Source: a virus
Direction: 5' to 3' (one strand)
Virus record (IMG/VR): IMGVR_UViG_3300042691_029527
Coordinates: 1 to 24,249 of that record
Length of the DNA stretch: 24,249 nt
This document shows, piece after piece, positions 1 to 7,642 of this stretch. The notes below the pieces were generated by a model. That model was not told the origin of the DNA. It ran no database searches and worked only from the letters and a program-made list of their open reading frames with translations. How positions within the stretch are numbered: the first letter of the stretch is position 1; every line of letters starts with the position of its first letter. The translations under genes were made by a program, and so were the position numbers.

Positions 1-362
1 AAACGATCGCTTCAGCCGCCTACGACAATTCCAGCCGAAGCTCCGTTGCCGAGCTTGTTGAATTCTTTGTTAAACGTCTCCGCGACTATAATAAAGATTT
101 AACCCACTGGACCGGAACGCTCACAGAGTTCCAAGTTGCTTTGCACGACATAAACAATGGCCGAGCCGTTGGGATGTCGGGAAACCTTGAGTTCGTCCGT
201 CGTGGGATGGCTACGATGGAGGAGGCTTTCCGCAGCAATACTCATGTCCGTCCGGTTCGTTCATTCGGTCAAGGCGGCGGGAAAATGTGGGAGATCAATC
301 TGGATCCAAAGTATGATATTAGCAGGAACCAAGATAGCTTCGGAGATCTTCCATCTTCTTGA
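1..362 (+). CDS. C-terminal part of a probable phage primase/helicase (partial)
   Basis: The reading frame is open from base 3 and ends with TGA at 360-362, so the gene starts left of the window; about 119 residues are visible. The visible part has a helical stretch (ELVEFFVKRLRDYNKD), then HWTGTLTEFQVALHDI, and ends near GGGKMWEINL. A W-x-G-T-x-T-E-F segment leading to a final strand containing W-x-I is the layout I associate with the winged-helix C-terminus of phage/plasmid primase-helicase proteins. That assignment is inference, because the catalytic domains lie outside the window. The last 44 bases overlap the end of the convergent nuclease gene. A rho-independent terminator stands 36 bp after the stop. 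It is the only plus-strand gene on the left side. Confidence 0.55.
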   Translation, partial: TIASAAYDNSSRSSVAELVEFFVKRLRDYNKDLTHWTGTLTEFQVALHDINNGRAVGMSGNLEFVRRGMATMEEAFRSNTHVRPVRSFGQGGGKMWEINLDPKYDISRNQDSFGDLPSS

Positions 363-873
363 GCTTTGATATCGGGATGTGGTAACCATCCACACGGTAG
401 GTGAACCCGTTACCCCCGTCGGGTTCACCTGCTTTTTTAAACTCGGAACGCCGCTTAAATGAATCTGTCTTAACCCAACCGATTAACCACAGTTTAGCCA
501 ACGAGTCGTGACAGCGGAGGAAAACAAACAGATCGTTTTCAAACATGTGAGTCCGTTTCATTTCGACCGAAGCAGAGTATTCCGGTTTTGGAATAGCGCG
601 AGTCATTTTTGTTTTAACCTCAATTGAGACATTTGAATGTGTCATCAAGTCGTAGCTTTTAGTTGCGGGGATATCCTTATCGATAAACTCGCTGAGATAT
701 TTCTCTGTGGCGATCTCACCTAAGAATCCGCTCATCCTACCAGCACCTCTGGTGTATGAGTTCGCCAGAACACCCATCTGTTCGGAGCGGTCGGCGGCTA
801 TTTTGAAGTCCTCACCAGAAGGGCGGAACTCAATGAACTTCCCGCCAGCTACTGGCTTAAATTGATCAAGCAT
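319..873 (-). CDS. PD-(D/E)XK-type nuclease-like protein
   Basis: The protein has 184 residues. The visible core is G-E at 52-53, then Y-D at 74-75, then I-E-V-K at 84-87, with helices before the first E and strands around the others. This E / D / E-x-K spacing is the signature of the PD-(D/E)XK restriction-endonuclease-like fold, which cuts or repairs DNA. Aromatic strands (FVFLRCH, KLWLIGWV) follow, as expected after the core. ATG at 873 overlaps the end of the upstream gene by 8 bp, so the two are translationally linked. It is the last minus-strand gene and converges with the primase-like gene. A role in genome processing or attack on other DNA is inference; the substrate cannot be told. 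Confidence 0.6.
   Translation of the reverse strand: MLDQFKPVAGGKFIEFRPSGEDFKIAADRSEQMGVLANSYTRGAGRMSGFLGEIATEKYLSEFIDKDIPATKSYDLMTHSNVSIEVKTKMTRAIPKPEYSASVEMKRTHMFENDLFVFLRCHDSLAKLWLIGWVKTDSFKRRSEFKKAGEPDGGNGFTYRVDGYHIPISKLKKMEDLRSYLGSC
399..438 (+). terminator. Rho-independent terminator for the plus-strand gene, inside an antisense CDS
   Basis: An 11-bp perfect stem (399-409 AGGTGAACCCG, 420-430 CGGGTTCACCT) with a 10-nt loop is followed by GC and six T residues (433-438). In the plus direction this is a complete intrinsic terminator, 36 bp after the primase-like stop. The whole element lies inside the coding sequence of the minus-strand nuclease gene, in its C-terminal GEPDGGNGF region. 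Confidence 0.75.
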
Positions 874-1171
874 TTGACTTTGCGATACGTTTTAAAAATC
901 CGTCCCATGCTGGAAAGAAGATCTCCTCCATACACCGAACAACTGGCTCCTGCTCATAGCGATCAGCGAAGCCAACGCCTGAAAGAAGCAACGCCGCCTC
1001 CATCAGTTCGTGCCGGATCGTAATCAGTTTGGCAGAATCCGGTATGGCGCGGCTGATCTCAATCGTCTTGAGATCATGCTTATACTGGCCATAAGTATCA
1101 TCGAGATCGCAGAAAAGCAGGCGGACCCGCCTACCCGCTACCATGATTGTCTTTGGCCATTTGTTTTTCAT
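866..1171 (-). CDS. Zincin-like phage metallopeptidase-related protein with HELME motif
   Basis: Small protein of 101 residues from the ATG at 1171, or 110 residues from a TTG at 1198; neither start has a good ribosome-binding site. The core is I-R-H-E-L-M-E-A-A-L-L-L-S-G followed by E-Q-E-P-V-V and a helix. The arrangement resembles small phage metallopeptidases of the SprT/ImmA type, which carry HExxH and a later glutamate. Here the second histidine is a glutamate (HELME), so zinc binding may be altered or lost. It follows the muramidase gene after about 66 bp and overlaps the nuclease gene by 8 bp. Confidence 0.5.
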   Translation of the reverse strand: MKNKWPKTIMVAGRRVRLLFCDLDDTYGQYKHDLKTIEISRAIPDSAKLITIRHELMEAALLLSGVGFADRYEQEPVVRCMEEIFFPAWDGFLKRIAKSNA

Positions 1172-1237
1172 CTGTTTAAGATACGCTGTGTAGGTCAACT
1201 GTAGCTTGATCTACCGCTCGTTTTCCCTTTCCATTTT

Positions 1238-1879
1238 TTAGGGCAGGAGTTTACTTCTACGTAGGTTGTATTCAACCGCGTCCGAAAAGTTATCCGGTTT
1301 TTCGGTGGCCATAGTAAGCGCAACTTCTTCCATGCGCGTAGCCACACCGGATTCTTTTTGTTTTGCTTCTCGATATTCCTTGTTGTCCAAATACTCTTTA
1401 GCTGCTCCCTGAAAATTTCCTTTCTTGAGCAAGGCCAATGCTTTGGGGGATCCGGTGATATCTCCACGATAAGCTCCGCTGATCAGTTGAGCCTGAAGTT
1501 TCGGGGAAAAGGAGTCGAACACTTCAGGTCCCAGTAGACGTTTGGTGAGGTCGATCTTTTTATTGATGTCGCCCAAAGCGATTTGTTTGGCTGTGTTCTC
1601 GTCGATTTTCTTTTTGTAAAACGGACTAGCTTTTAGATCCGCGTCAGTTCCCTTGCCAATCAGAGTGCCGATCCCGATAGTCCACTTATTTTTAGTATCC
1701 AAATACGGCTCTGGTTTGAAGTCTTCGTGCCTTTTGATTACTTTAAATGCGCTGTCAACGAGAGTTTTTCTGTCATACTCCGGCATCGGTTCTTCCTCGT
1801 CCGGCTTAAAGCCAAACTCGTCTCCATGCAATTCTTCTGGAGAAGGAACTCTTTTTGGTTTTACGAGAACAGGTGGCAT
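1238..1879 (-). CDS. T4-type lysozyme (GH24 muramidase) endolysin
   Basis: The protein has 213 residues. It would cut the glycan chain of peptidoglycan (N-acetylmuramic acid to N-acetylglucosamine bond) at the end of infection. The catalytic triplet of the T4 family is visible with exact spacing: E52 in KRHEDF, D61 in YLDTKNK and T67 in WTIGIGT, matching E11, D20 and T26 of T4 lysozyme. The C-terminal half (LISGAYRGDITGSPKALALL, then R-x-x-E) fits the helical lobe. About 40 acidic, proline-rich residues precede the domain; there is no signal peptide, so it should depend on a holin. ATG at 1879 lies 4 bp after the stop of a 44-aa gene, in a row with the amidase and two membrane proteins. Confidence 0.85.
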   Translation of the reverse strand: MPPVLVKPKRVPSPEELHGDEFGFKPDEEEPMPEYDRKTLVDSAFKVIKRHEDFKPEPYLDTKNKWTIGIGTLIGKGTDADLKASPFYKKKIDENTAKQIALGDINKKIDLTKRLLGPEVFDSFSPKLQAQLISGAYRGDITGSPKALALLKKGNFQGAAKEYLDNKEYREAKQKESGVATRMEEVALTMATEKPDNFSDAVEYNLRRSKLLP

Positions 1880-1883
1880 GGGA

Positions 1884-2018
1884 TTATTTCTTTGATACTT
1901 TAACTGCTCCGCTGTGTAGCTCCTTCTTCAGCTTGCCTTGTTCCTTTTCGGAGAGCGGGCTGACTTTGGAAAGCAAGTAAGCGACTTGTTTCTGTGATTT
2001 GGATTTGACTGGTTTCAC
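1884..2018 (-). CDS. Small basic phage protein (44 aa)
   Basis: A GTG start at 2016-2018 overlaps the amidase stop (GTGA), and TAA is at 1884-1886. The 44-residue product contains KSKSQKQVAYLLSKVSPL and ELHSGAVKV and is rich in lysine. I recognise the style of small lysine-rich proteins with 'VAYLLSKxSPL' found in phages but know no function. The four-base overlap upstream and 4-bp spacing to the muramidase downstream argue that it is real and co-translated in the lysis block. Confidence 0.65.
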   Translation of the reverse strand: MKPVKSKSQKQVAYLLSKVSPLSEKEQGKLKKELHSGAVKVSKK

Positions 2019-2584
2019 GGTTTCTCTGCGGATAGCCAGCTAATGATTGCGTCTGCGTAGGCTCTGGCCAGCTCTTCGCGACGGGCGGAATAGAAAGCAG
2101 TCTCTTCAACATTGCTGCCGAAGTATGGTTCCAGAATAGCTGCCGGACAATGGGTCCGTTGTAGGAACGCAGAACCTCTGTCGCCGCTGCTGATGGCTTT
2201 AAGACCTCTGGACTTTCGCTCTGGAAAGAACTTCTTAAACGAAAAATGGAAACAGGACGCCAATCGGGCAGAGCGCCCAGCACGATGCCAATGGAGGAAC
2301 TCATATCCGTTCGCCGTCGGACCAGCGGAATTAAAGTGCAGCTCGACAGCTACATCGGCGTTATACTCCCTAATCTGTTCAGCGATCCAGCTCATTGCAC
2401 TGCTGTAGCCGGATCCGCTGTATTCGGACCAGACTTTCACGTCGTGCTTCGCGTCACGCAGAAGTTCCGCTGTGCGTTCTGCAAGCGGTTTGTTGAAGGC
2501 CCATTCAGAAACACCATCGGTATTTACCGCGCCCGTGTCTCCGAATCGGCTATGGCCAACACAAATGGCGATCTTTTTTGACAT
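2015..2584 (-). CDS. N-acetylmuramoyl-L-alanine amidase (Amidase_3 type) endolysin
   Basis: From the ATG at 2584 the product has 189 residues; a GAAAGG ribosome-binding site ends 9 bases before it, better placed than for a TTG two codons upstream. It would cleave the bond between muramic acid and the first L-alanine of the stem peptide. Zinc-site residues of the Amidase_3 family are visible (numbered from the upstream TTG): H13 in CVGHSRFG, E29 in SEWAFNK, H85 in VELHFNS, and the catalytic E154 in AILEPYFGS. There is no signal peptide or added wall-binding domain. Together with the adjacent muramidase, the phage encodes two lysins with different bond specificity. Confidence 0.85.
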   Translation of the reverse strand: MSKKIAICVGHSRFGDTGAVNTDGVSEWAFNKPLAERTAELLRDAKHDVKVWSEYSGSGYSSAMSWIAEQIREYNADVAVELHFNSAGPTANGYEFLHWHRAGRSARLASCFHFSFKKFFPERKSRGLKAISSGDRGSAFLQRTHCPAAILEPYFGSNVEETAFYSARREELARAYADAIISWLSAEKP

Positions 2585-2607
2585 TGGCAAATACCTTTCG
2601 GTGAGGA

Positions 2608-2760
2608 CTACTTATCGTCCTTTGCTTTAATCAAGCCAACGCCAGCCGTAATAGCGGCAAACGCTCCGACAATATCTGGCGTTCCCCCCTTAAGGATTTG
2701 GATGCCGACGTTTGAAACGGTGGCGACAACAGTTAGGATTCCGAGTGCGGTGGTTTTCAT
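2608..2760 (-). CDS. Small membrane protein, holin-like (50 aa)
   Basis: ATG is at 2758-2760 and the stop (TAG) at 2608-2610. The product has two short hydrophobic segments (ALGILTVVATVSNVGI and DIVGAFAAITAGVGLI) and a charged tail KAKDDK. Such small 'GLIxAKD' proteins are common next to phage lysis genes, but the function is inferred from position. The leader reads CCCAATACCC before ATG, with no Shine-Dalgarno sequence. It lies 23 bp before the amidase start. Confidence 0.6.
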   Translation of the reverse strand: MKTTALGILTVVATVSNVGIQILKGGTPDIVGAFAAITAGVGLIKAKDDK

Positions 2761-2779
2761 GGGTATTGGGTGATACAGG

Positions 2780-3013
2780 TTATTGTTTTTCCTTGGTCCG
2801 CCATTTCGTAATGAGCTGGCTCACCATATTGTATAGAGAAATAAAGCTGATCGCAAGCAGGATTACGCTACCACTGAACCGCACCCACCAATCCAGTTGC
2901 TCCTGAAACGAAGTGATAACGGCCAGTAAGGAAGCCATCGCGCCAGTGACTCCGTTTGCGTAGGACCACATAGGGGATTGTGAAAGGTTGGATGTTAAGT
3001 GGTCGTGTAACAT
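2780..3013 (-). CDS. Probable holin, two transmembrane segments
   Basis: The 77-residue protein has hydrophobic stretches at about 18-36 (GVTGAMASLLAVITSF) and 46-64 (FSGSVILLAISFISLYNMV), a short hydrophilic link, and a basic tail KWRTKEKQ. Size, two membrane spans, a charged C-terminus and position just before another small membrane protein and two endolysins fit a class II-type holin that makes inner-membrane lesions for lysin release. ATG at 3013 is 5 bp after the previous stop, with AACCAAT directly before it. It could also act as antiholin to the 50-aa neighbour. Confidence 0.6.
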   Translation of the reverse strand: MLHDHLTSNLSQSPMWSYANGVTGAMASLLAVITSFQEQLDWWVRFSGSVILLAISFISLYNMVSQLITKWRTKEKQ

Positions 3014-3018
3014 ATTGG

Positions 3019-3957
3019 TTAATACATGTTGGAAGGAGCCCCGTTTCCGGAATAGGGGTCGATGGTAAAGACTTGTCTGGCCCCGCCTCTTGAAGAGTCT
3101 TTCTCCTCTTCCAGTAGCTGGCGGCAGACCTGCCAGTGGTATCCGCTTCGCTCGATGTCGGCGTTGTCCTCAGCGGTTGTGGCCAGAATCGCGCACTTGA
3201 TCGCATTCACGTTCCCCAAATAAACGATGTCGGTCTCCTCCATCAGCGGGACAAACGCCCGTTTCAGGAGCAGGAAGACCTTCTGAGTCCCCCCATTGGA
3301 TGGAGTGCTTGTGCGGTAGCGGCGGTAGCGGGCGACAAAATCACCACGTCCTTCCGCCAGTTTGTAGATACTAGTCTGTGTATCCGTGTCGATAGCCTCA
3401 AGACGGACCTTAACAGGAACGCCTTGAAACCGGATTTCCGTGATTTTTCGGATGTCGGAGTAGGGCATCGCCATCTCATCGAAACCATTGATCTCGAACA
3501 GATAGTTGCCTTTGACGCCGTTTTCCCGCTCGTATTCCACATAAACGGAGCCGTCGTTCGGCAAAAGCGTGTCGGGCGAAACCGGAACCAGACGGACCAT
3601 ATGTCCGGCGTCGTTGGGAATAACTTCCATAGCAGGCCCGTATCCGTCGTCCACGATCCCGAAGATCGGGTAGGCGCTGTAGCTATTGGGAATCCCACCT
3701 ACTTTGTAGTCGTGCCACTGAGCCCACAGATTCTTCGGTGTCCCGTCTACCGTGGCGCACATGATGGATTCGGCTTCGGCTGGCAGGGAGAAATAGCCGT
3801 TGCTGGTCGTGATCTCCAGCTCGTAGCAGAGATCTTTCCAGTAACCCATAGCGTAGAGCCGTGGCAGGATCAGGTTCAGGACAGGCAAAAACCGCTGGTC
3901 AGGTGAACAGTAGCTCGATAACTGATCAGAGAGGGACTTTACGGTCATAGCTGGCAT
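3019..3957 (-). CDS. Virion structural protein, possible tail adaptor/connector
   Basis: The protein has 312 residues with an N-terminal helical part (ILPRLYAMGYWKDLCYEL), a mostly strand-forming middle, and a helical C-terminus (CAILATTAEDNADIERSGYHWQVCRQLLEEEKD) ending in a flexible GNGAPSNMY. Helices that could form a ring, with a large beta insert, resemble head-tail adaptor proteins of podoviruses (T7 gp11-like), but I see no decisive motif. It has its own TTGAC-type promoter candidate 35 nt before ATG. Gene order between virion genes and lysis supports a structural role. Confidence 0.45.
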   Translation of the reverse strand: MPAMTVKSLSDQLSSYCSPDQRFLPVLNLILPRLYAMGYWKDLCYELEITTSNGYFSLPAEAESIMCATVDGTPKNLWAQWHDYKVGGIPNSYSAYPIFGIVDDGYGPAMEVIPNDAGHMVRLVPVSPDTLLPNDGSVYVEYERENGVKGNYLFEINGFDEMAMPYSDIRKITEIRFQGVPVKVRLEAIDTDTQTSIYKLAEGRGDFVARYRRYRTSTPSNGGTQKVFLLLKRAFVPLMEETDIVYLGNVNAIKCAILATTAEDNADIERSGYHWQVCRQLLEEEKDSSRGGARQVFTIDPYSGNGAPSNMY

Positions 3958-3963
3958 GGGAAT

Positions 3964-3992
3964 ATGCTACAGGAAAAAGGGTTCGGGGTCAA
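3964..3992 (-). promoter_or_regulatory. Candidate promoter close to the start of the connector-like gene
   Basis: On the minus strand TTGACC (3987-3992) is followed after 17 bases by TAGCAT (3964-3969), then 6 bases and ATG. The -35 is good and the -10 weak. It is listed because the spacing to the start codon repeats at four other genes. Transcription from it would give little or no 5' leader. Confidence 0.35.
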
Positions 3993-3995
3993 GGG

Positions 3996-5054
3996 TTAAG
4001 GAATCGGGTCGTTGACGATAGATCCAGCTGACTCACTATATACGGCAAGCCCGTCGGCATTCTCATAGGGCCAGAACTCAATCCCACTGACACTTAAAGA
4101 CGACGGATATGGGGGGTCAAAACTGCTCCCCCCTCCAGTAGGGTCGTATCCGTCATAGCTGGTTTTAAATCCATACAGTTTGGATGTCCCCGATACCGGA
4201 CCAAAGGTATAATTTACGGTAGTTTCGATATAGGTTACGGTTTCGGTGTATTCACTCGGTTCTCCCTCATTGTGTATTTTAGTGTGCGAATCACCTACTT
4301 CTGATAATGTAACACCGTCGAATTCAATTGCTTGCTTCGAAAGATCCATTTCAACATAAAAATTGCCGCCCCCATCATGGCCACCACGCCAAGAAAAAAG
4401 ATTAAGGAATGTGTCTCCCGAAATATAATACTTGGATAGGTCATCCACGTCAGCTACTATGAACATTTCACCTGAACCGTTACCTATTGTATATGATGAA
4501 TAAAAACCTTCAAAATTTGTCGATGTTCCGATGTCGTCTCCGACACCTTTGTATTTTGGCCGGAATAAATTTAACGGGATTTCTTCGTAGTTTTCCTCGT
4601 ATTCTATGGCACTATTAGTTATTTCTGTATAACCGTCTACTGCATACGTTTTCAATACAGAATAAATATACAAGGCATCTTGTAGCGTGAACGGACCCAG
4701 TGAGTTTGTTCCGTCTCCTATTAAAAATCTTTTCTCATTCTGCCAGTAAGGTTCCCCGTGTGTCGATGGATTATACGCGTTTACCCATTCTGGAATACCG
4801 CTCGGCATGGTGTATTCAGGGTAAATTGAATTAACGTCTTCATCATGCTCTAACCACCCAACTATTTCGGGTCTAAACTCGCCAGCAAATCCAGTATAAG
4901 ATCCGCCACCCTCTGGCGGTAGTTTCTTCCCTAAATAAACACCACAACTGATGTTACCAATATAGGGGGGATTCTCTTGAGAAGATTCAATAAGACCCCC
5001 AAAGGGGTTGTTTGCATAAAGCCCTAATGGCACGTCATGGGCTCTTCCGAACAT
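3996..5054 (-). CDS. Virion-associated protein of unknown function
   Basis: This 352-residue protein is rich in Gly, Ser, Thr and Tyr, strongly acidic, and predicted from composition to be mainly beta strand. It has no transmembrane segment and no motif I recognise. It is packed 1 bp from the 5056-5736 gene and about 38 bp before the connector-like gene, so it should be co-transcribed with virion genes. A tail spike or fibre-type role is possible. The DNA is more AT-rich than the capsid genes. Confidence 0.5.
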   Translation of the reverse strand: MFGRAHDVPLGLYANNPFGGLIESSQENPPYIGNISCGVYLGKKLPPEGGGSYTGFAGEFRPEIVGWLEHDEDVNSIYPEYTMPSGIPEWVNAYNPSTHGEPYWQNEKRFLIGDGTNSLGPFTLQDALYIYSVLKTYAVDGYTEITNSAIEYEENYEEIPLNLFRPKYKGVGDDIGTSTNFEGFYSSYTIGNGSGEMFIVADVDDLSKYYISGDTFLNLFSWRGGHDGGGNFYVEMDLSKQAIEFDGVTLSEVGDSHTKIHNEGEPSEYTETVTYIETTVNYTFGPVSGTSKLYGFKTSYDGYDPTGGGSSFDPPYPSSLSVSGIEFWPYENADGLAVYSESAGSIVNDPIP

Positions 5055-5055
5055 A

Positions 5056-5736
5056 TCAGATTTTGGATTGGTGTGTGGCGGCTACCTGTAAAATGTAAAC
5101 AGGAACTCCATTATGGAAACTCACGGCAGTCCTAAAGGATGTTGTAACGGCTTGCCACGGAGTAAGTTTTTTCCCAACTTCTGATCCGCCTTCGCCAAGA
5201 AGAGGTTCCACAGTAATCTTCCCGATTAGAAGACGAAGTTTAGTTTGTTTTCCAGCTTCAAGGAAGACTTCATTAGTCTGGTCTTCATCGACTAATTCTA
5301 TCGTGAACCCTTCGTCAGCTACTTTAAAAGGATCCGATGTAACACTAGCGGTAGCTACTACAAATTTAAAATCATTCGATGTCCCTGTAGGAAAATCGAT
5401 GTCTTCATTAAGATTCGTTATTGGAAACGGACCACCGTTTGTTCCGTTAATAATACTGGAACTGTTGAATACTTTAAAAGATGGCTGTTCACCACTTCCG
5501 TAAGTTGAGTTTTTTACGGTTATCTTAAACGGATGGTTTCCGCCGCCGCCGCCGCCCATTACGTAACCAGATACAGATGGTTTTCCGAGATTGGATTTAC
5601 TATCGCCGACTGTATTGTTGAATGACTGTTTTGAAAAAACCGTTTGTTCGGTCTGAGAATAATTCTTATCACGTATTCTTTCATTGGATCTCAAAGTATC
5701 CCGAATAAACTCATCCATGTTTATGTTTACGGCCAT
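5056..5736 (-). CDS. Virion-associated protein with glycine run, unknown function
   Basis: The 226-residue protein begins with a charged helix (MDEFIRDTLRSNERIRD), has a GGGGGG run near residues 61-66, then Ser/Thr/Asn-rich strand-like sequence, and ends with AVSFHNGVPVYILQVAATHQ. A short helical anchor, a flexible glycine hinge and a beta domain are typical of exposed virion proteins, but I recognise no family. It starts 12 bp after the stop of the 630-aa gene and has no Shine-Dalgarno sequence (ACACAAT before ATG). Confidence 0.5.
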   Translation of the reverse strand: MAVNINMDEFIRDTLRSNERIRDKNYSQTEQTVFSKQSFNNTVGDSKSNLGKPSVSGYVMGGGGGGNHPFKITVKNSTYGSGEQPSFKVFNSSSIINGTNGGPFPITNLNEDIDFPTGTSNDFKFVVATASVTSDPFKVADEGFTIELVDEDQTNEVFLEAGKQTKLRLLIGKITVEPLLGEGGSEVGKKLTPWQAVTTSFRTAVSFHNGVPVYILQVAATHQSKI

Positions 5737-5748
5737 ATTGTGTTTTAT

Positions 5749-7641
5749 TTATGCAAATTGAGACGCATCAACTACAAGAGCAAAACACTTAACCCATCCC
5801 CATTTGAACGGTTCCGCTTTGGAGCTTATTATATAGTTGCCAGTTCTTGGGATATCTGTCGGGCTTGTTGCTGGCAAAGAGATCGGGGACACACCTACTG
5901 GAGCAGTAGCGGCATTTATTTTAGTTGCGGCAGTGTTGAAGTCTCCAGTGAGCCTTGCTTTGGCGGATGCGGTGGCGAGAATTGAAGAATAAGCTGACGC
6001 ATTTAAAATTGTTATCGGACCGTGTAATGTTGGATTAATCGTGACTACATCAACTGATCTATCAATCGAGAAAGAACCGTCTTCTGTTTTAGTTCGAGAA
6101 GATCCCTCCACGCCATCTATAGTTACAAGTTTTTGTTCGGTTGCAGAAGCACTTGCTACTGCAGTTACTCTGGCTCCTCTCGTTATAATTGTATGCGCTG
6201 TCGGTTTGAATATAGGCCACGGTTGTGAACTAAAACCTGTTAAGGCATTGAGTCTCGACACTAATTCATTCTCAGATAATGAATTATTAACCGTCTTGGT
6301 GTAGAAGAAATGAGCTGTTGCCCTGATATCGCTGCCAAAAACATTTTGATATTCAATATTTAAATAAGGATTCGCGCTTTTAGCGGCGGAACCATTAGAA
6401 GACGCAGACGCTTGTAAGCTAAAGCCAGTCCCGCCATTTGCACTAATCGCTGATCCTTCTGAATCTCCGTCGGAGATCGAGTCGTCATCAGCCCAGATTA
6501 CCGAAATCGACTTCAAAACAGTCGGCATCTGAATATCAGTTCTGGTGGGCATCGCAACGTGATACTTTTCCAACGCGTCTTCGGGAACTACTTCGGTGAT
6601 CTTGAGGGATCGATCCTCATTAACAGCTTGGAAAGAAACATTTTCCTCATTAAAAGATGTTGGCGGCGGGACAAACTGCCGCTTACTGACAACTTGAGCG
6701 TTGATCAACGGATCCCATTCAGAGCTTTTGAGTTCCGGCCACGAATCAACTTCAATCGTTTCCCTGACAAAACTGCCGTCACCCAACGGTGTGGTCGTTG
6801 ACTGGACGACATTAACTCCAGTGTCTACTTCAATTTCATCTTTTGAATACGTCTCAATTATGTTGGCGGGAGGACCGCCCTCCACATAAGCCCGCCTTCC
6901 GACAAGCGAGATGTCATCCTCCGGTTCTTCTCTGGAAATAATCTTTACGACTTTGATGTCCGGATTGATCTGGTCTTCGGAAACAGAAAGCTGGGAGCCA
7001 GTTAAAACGGGTTGAGCTGCGAGCCCCTCCACAATCTGCTCTGTCGATTTCTGCGGGATCGCGACCCTGAACTTTTCGGGAACAACGTCACCTTTTTGTG
7101 TGCTATACGAGATCTTATAGTCGAGAAAAGCCTTCTCGATATACGTATGCACTTCGGCAACGAACAGTGCGTTGAGTTCCTGATCCTGTATCGGTTGTTG
7201 TTGGCGGTCGAAAAAGACGTATTCGATATCGTCGAACTTACCTTCCGGCACGTCCATCATCGGCGTGGCGAACTCGATATCCATCGGCTGGAACTTGTCG
7301 CGCAACGTGACGTAGGAACGTTGAACAACGCGAAACTCACGCCCACCAGCATTTCCGACCACGTTACGGTAGCCGGAAGAGAAGTTGTAAAGATCCTGAT
7401 TCTCACGCTCTGCGGCATAGAAGAACTCATAGATGCCGTCCCGCTCGATATCCACAGTCTTGACAAAGACCAACTTGTGGTCCGGCCACTTATTGGTATT
7501 GGGGTGCGGGGTTCCGTATTCGGGAATCTCGATACGGGTGCAGTCGCGCACTTCACTGAACAGGACATCGCCGATGATCGGCGTCGGATAAATGCGACGG
7601 TCCTGCCTGTATGGAGCTTGTGGTAGTTGGGATACGGCCAT
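5749..7641 (-). CDS. Large tail/virion structural protein
   Basis: The 630-residue protein has two visible parts. The N-terminal ~340 residues are charged (SEVRDCTRIEIPEYGTPHPNT, then repeated IEVD and acidic-basic strands). The C-terminal part is rich in Ser, Ala, Thr and Asn (ISANGGTGFSLQASASSNGS, NASAYSSILATASAKARL) and looks like a repeated beta domain. I recognise no motif; a nozzle or tail-tube role is possible given the apparent podovirus layout. Base composition falls from about 48% GC at 7201-7260 to 33% at 6001-6060, so the two parts may have different histories. It starts 1 bp after the fibre gene (CATAAT before ATG). Confidence 0.55.
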   Translation of the reverse strand: MAVSQLPQAPYRQDRRIYPTPIIGDVLFSEVRDCTRIEIPEYGTPHPNTNKWPDHKLVFVKTVDIERDGIYEFFYAAERENQDLYNFSSGYRNVVGNAGGREFRVVQRSYVTLRDKFQPMDIEFATPMMDVPEGKFDDIEYVFFDRQQQPIQDQELNALFVAEVHTYIEKAFLDYKISYSTQKGDVVPEKFRVAIPQKSTEQIVEGLAAQPVLTGSQLSVSEDQINPDIKVVKIISREEPEDDISLVGRRAYVEGGPPANIIETYSKDEIEVDTGVNVVQSTTTPLGDGSFVRETIEVDSWPELKSSEWDPLINAQVVSKRQFVPPPTSFNEENVSFQAVNEDRSLKITEVVPEDALEKYHVAMPTRTDIQMPTVLKSISVIWADDDSISDGDSEGSAISANGGTGFSLQASASSNGSAAKSANPYLNIEYQNVFGSDIRATAHFFYTKTVNNSLSENELVSRLNALTGFSSQPWPIFKPTAHTIITRGARVTAVASASATEQKLVTIDGVEGSSRTKTEDGSFSIDRSVDVVTINPTLHGPITILNASAYSSILATASAKARLTGDFNTAATKINAATAPVGVSPISLPATSPTDIPRTGNYIISSKAEPFKWGWVKCFALVVDASQFA

Positions 7642-7642
7642 A

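Noticed and set aside
1900-2304. 134-codon minus-strand frame overlapping the amidase
   Set aside because: It lies in another frame of the amidase gene. The true gene after the amidase is the 44-codon frame at 1884-2018, which has proper overlaps.
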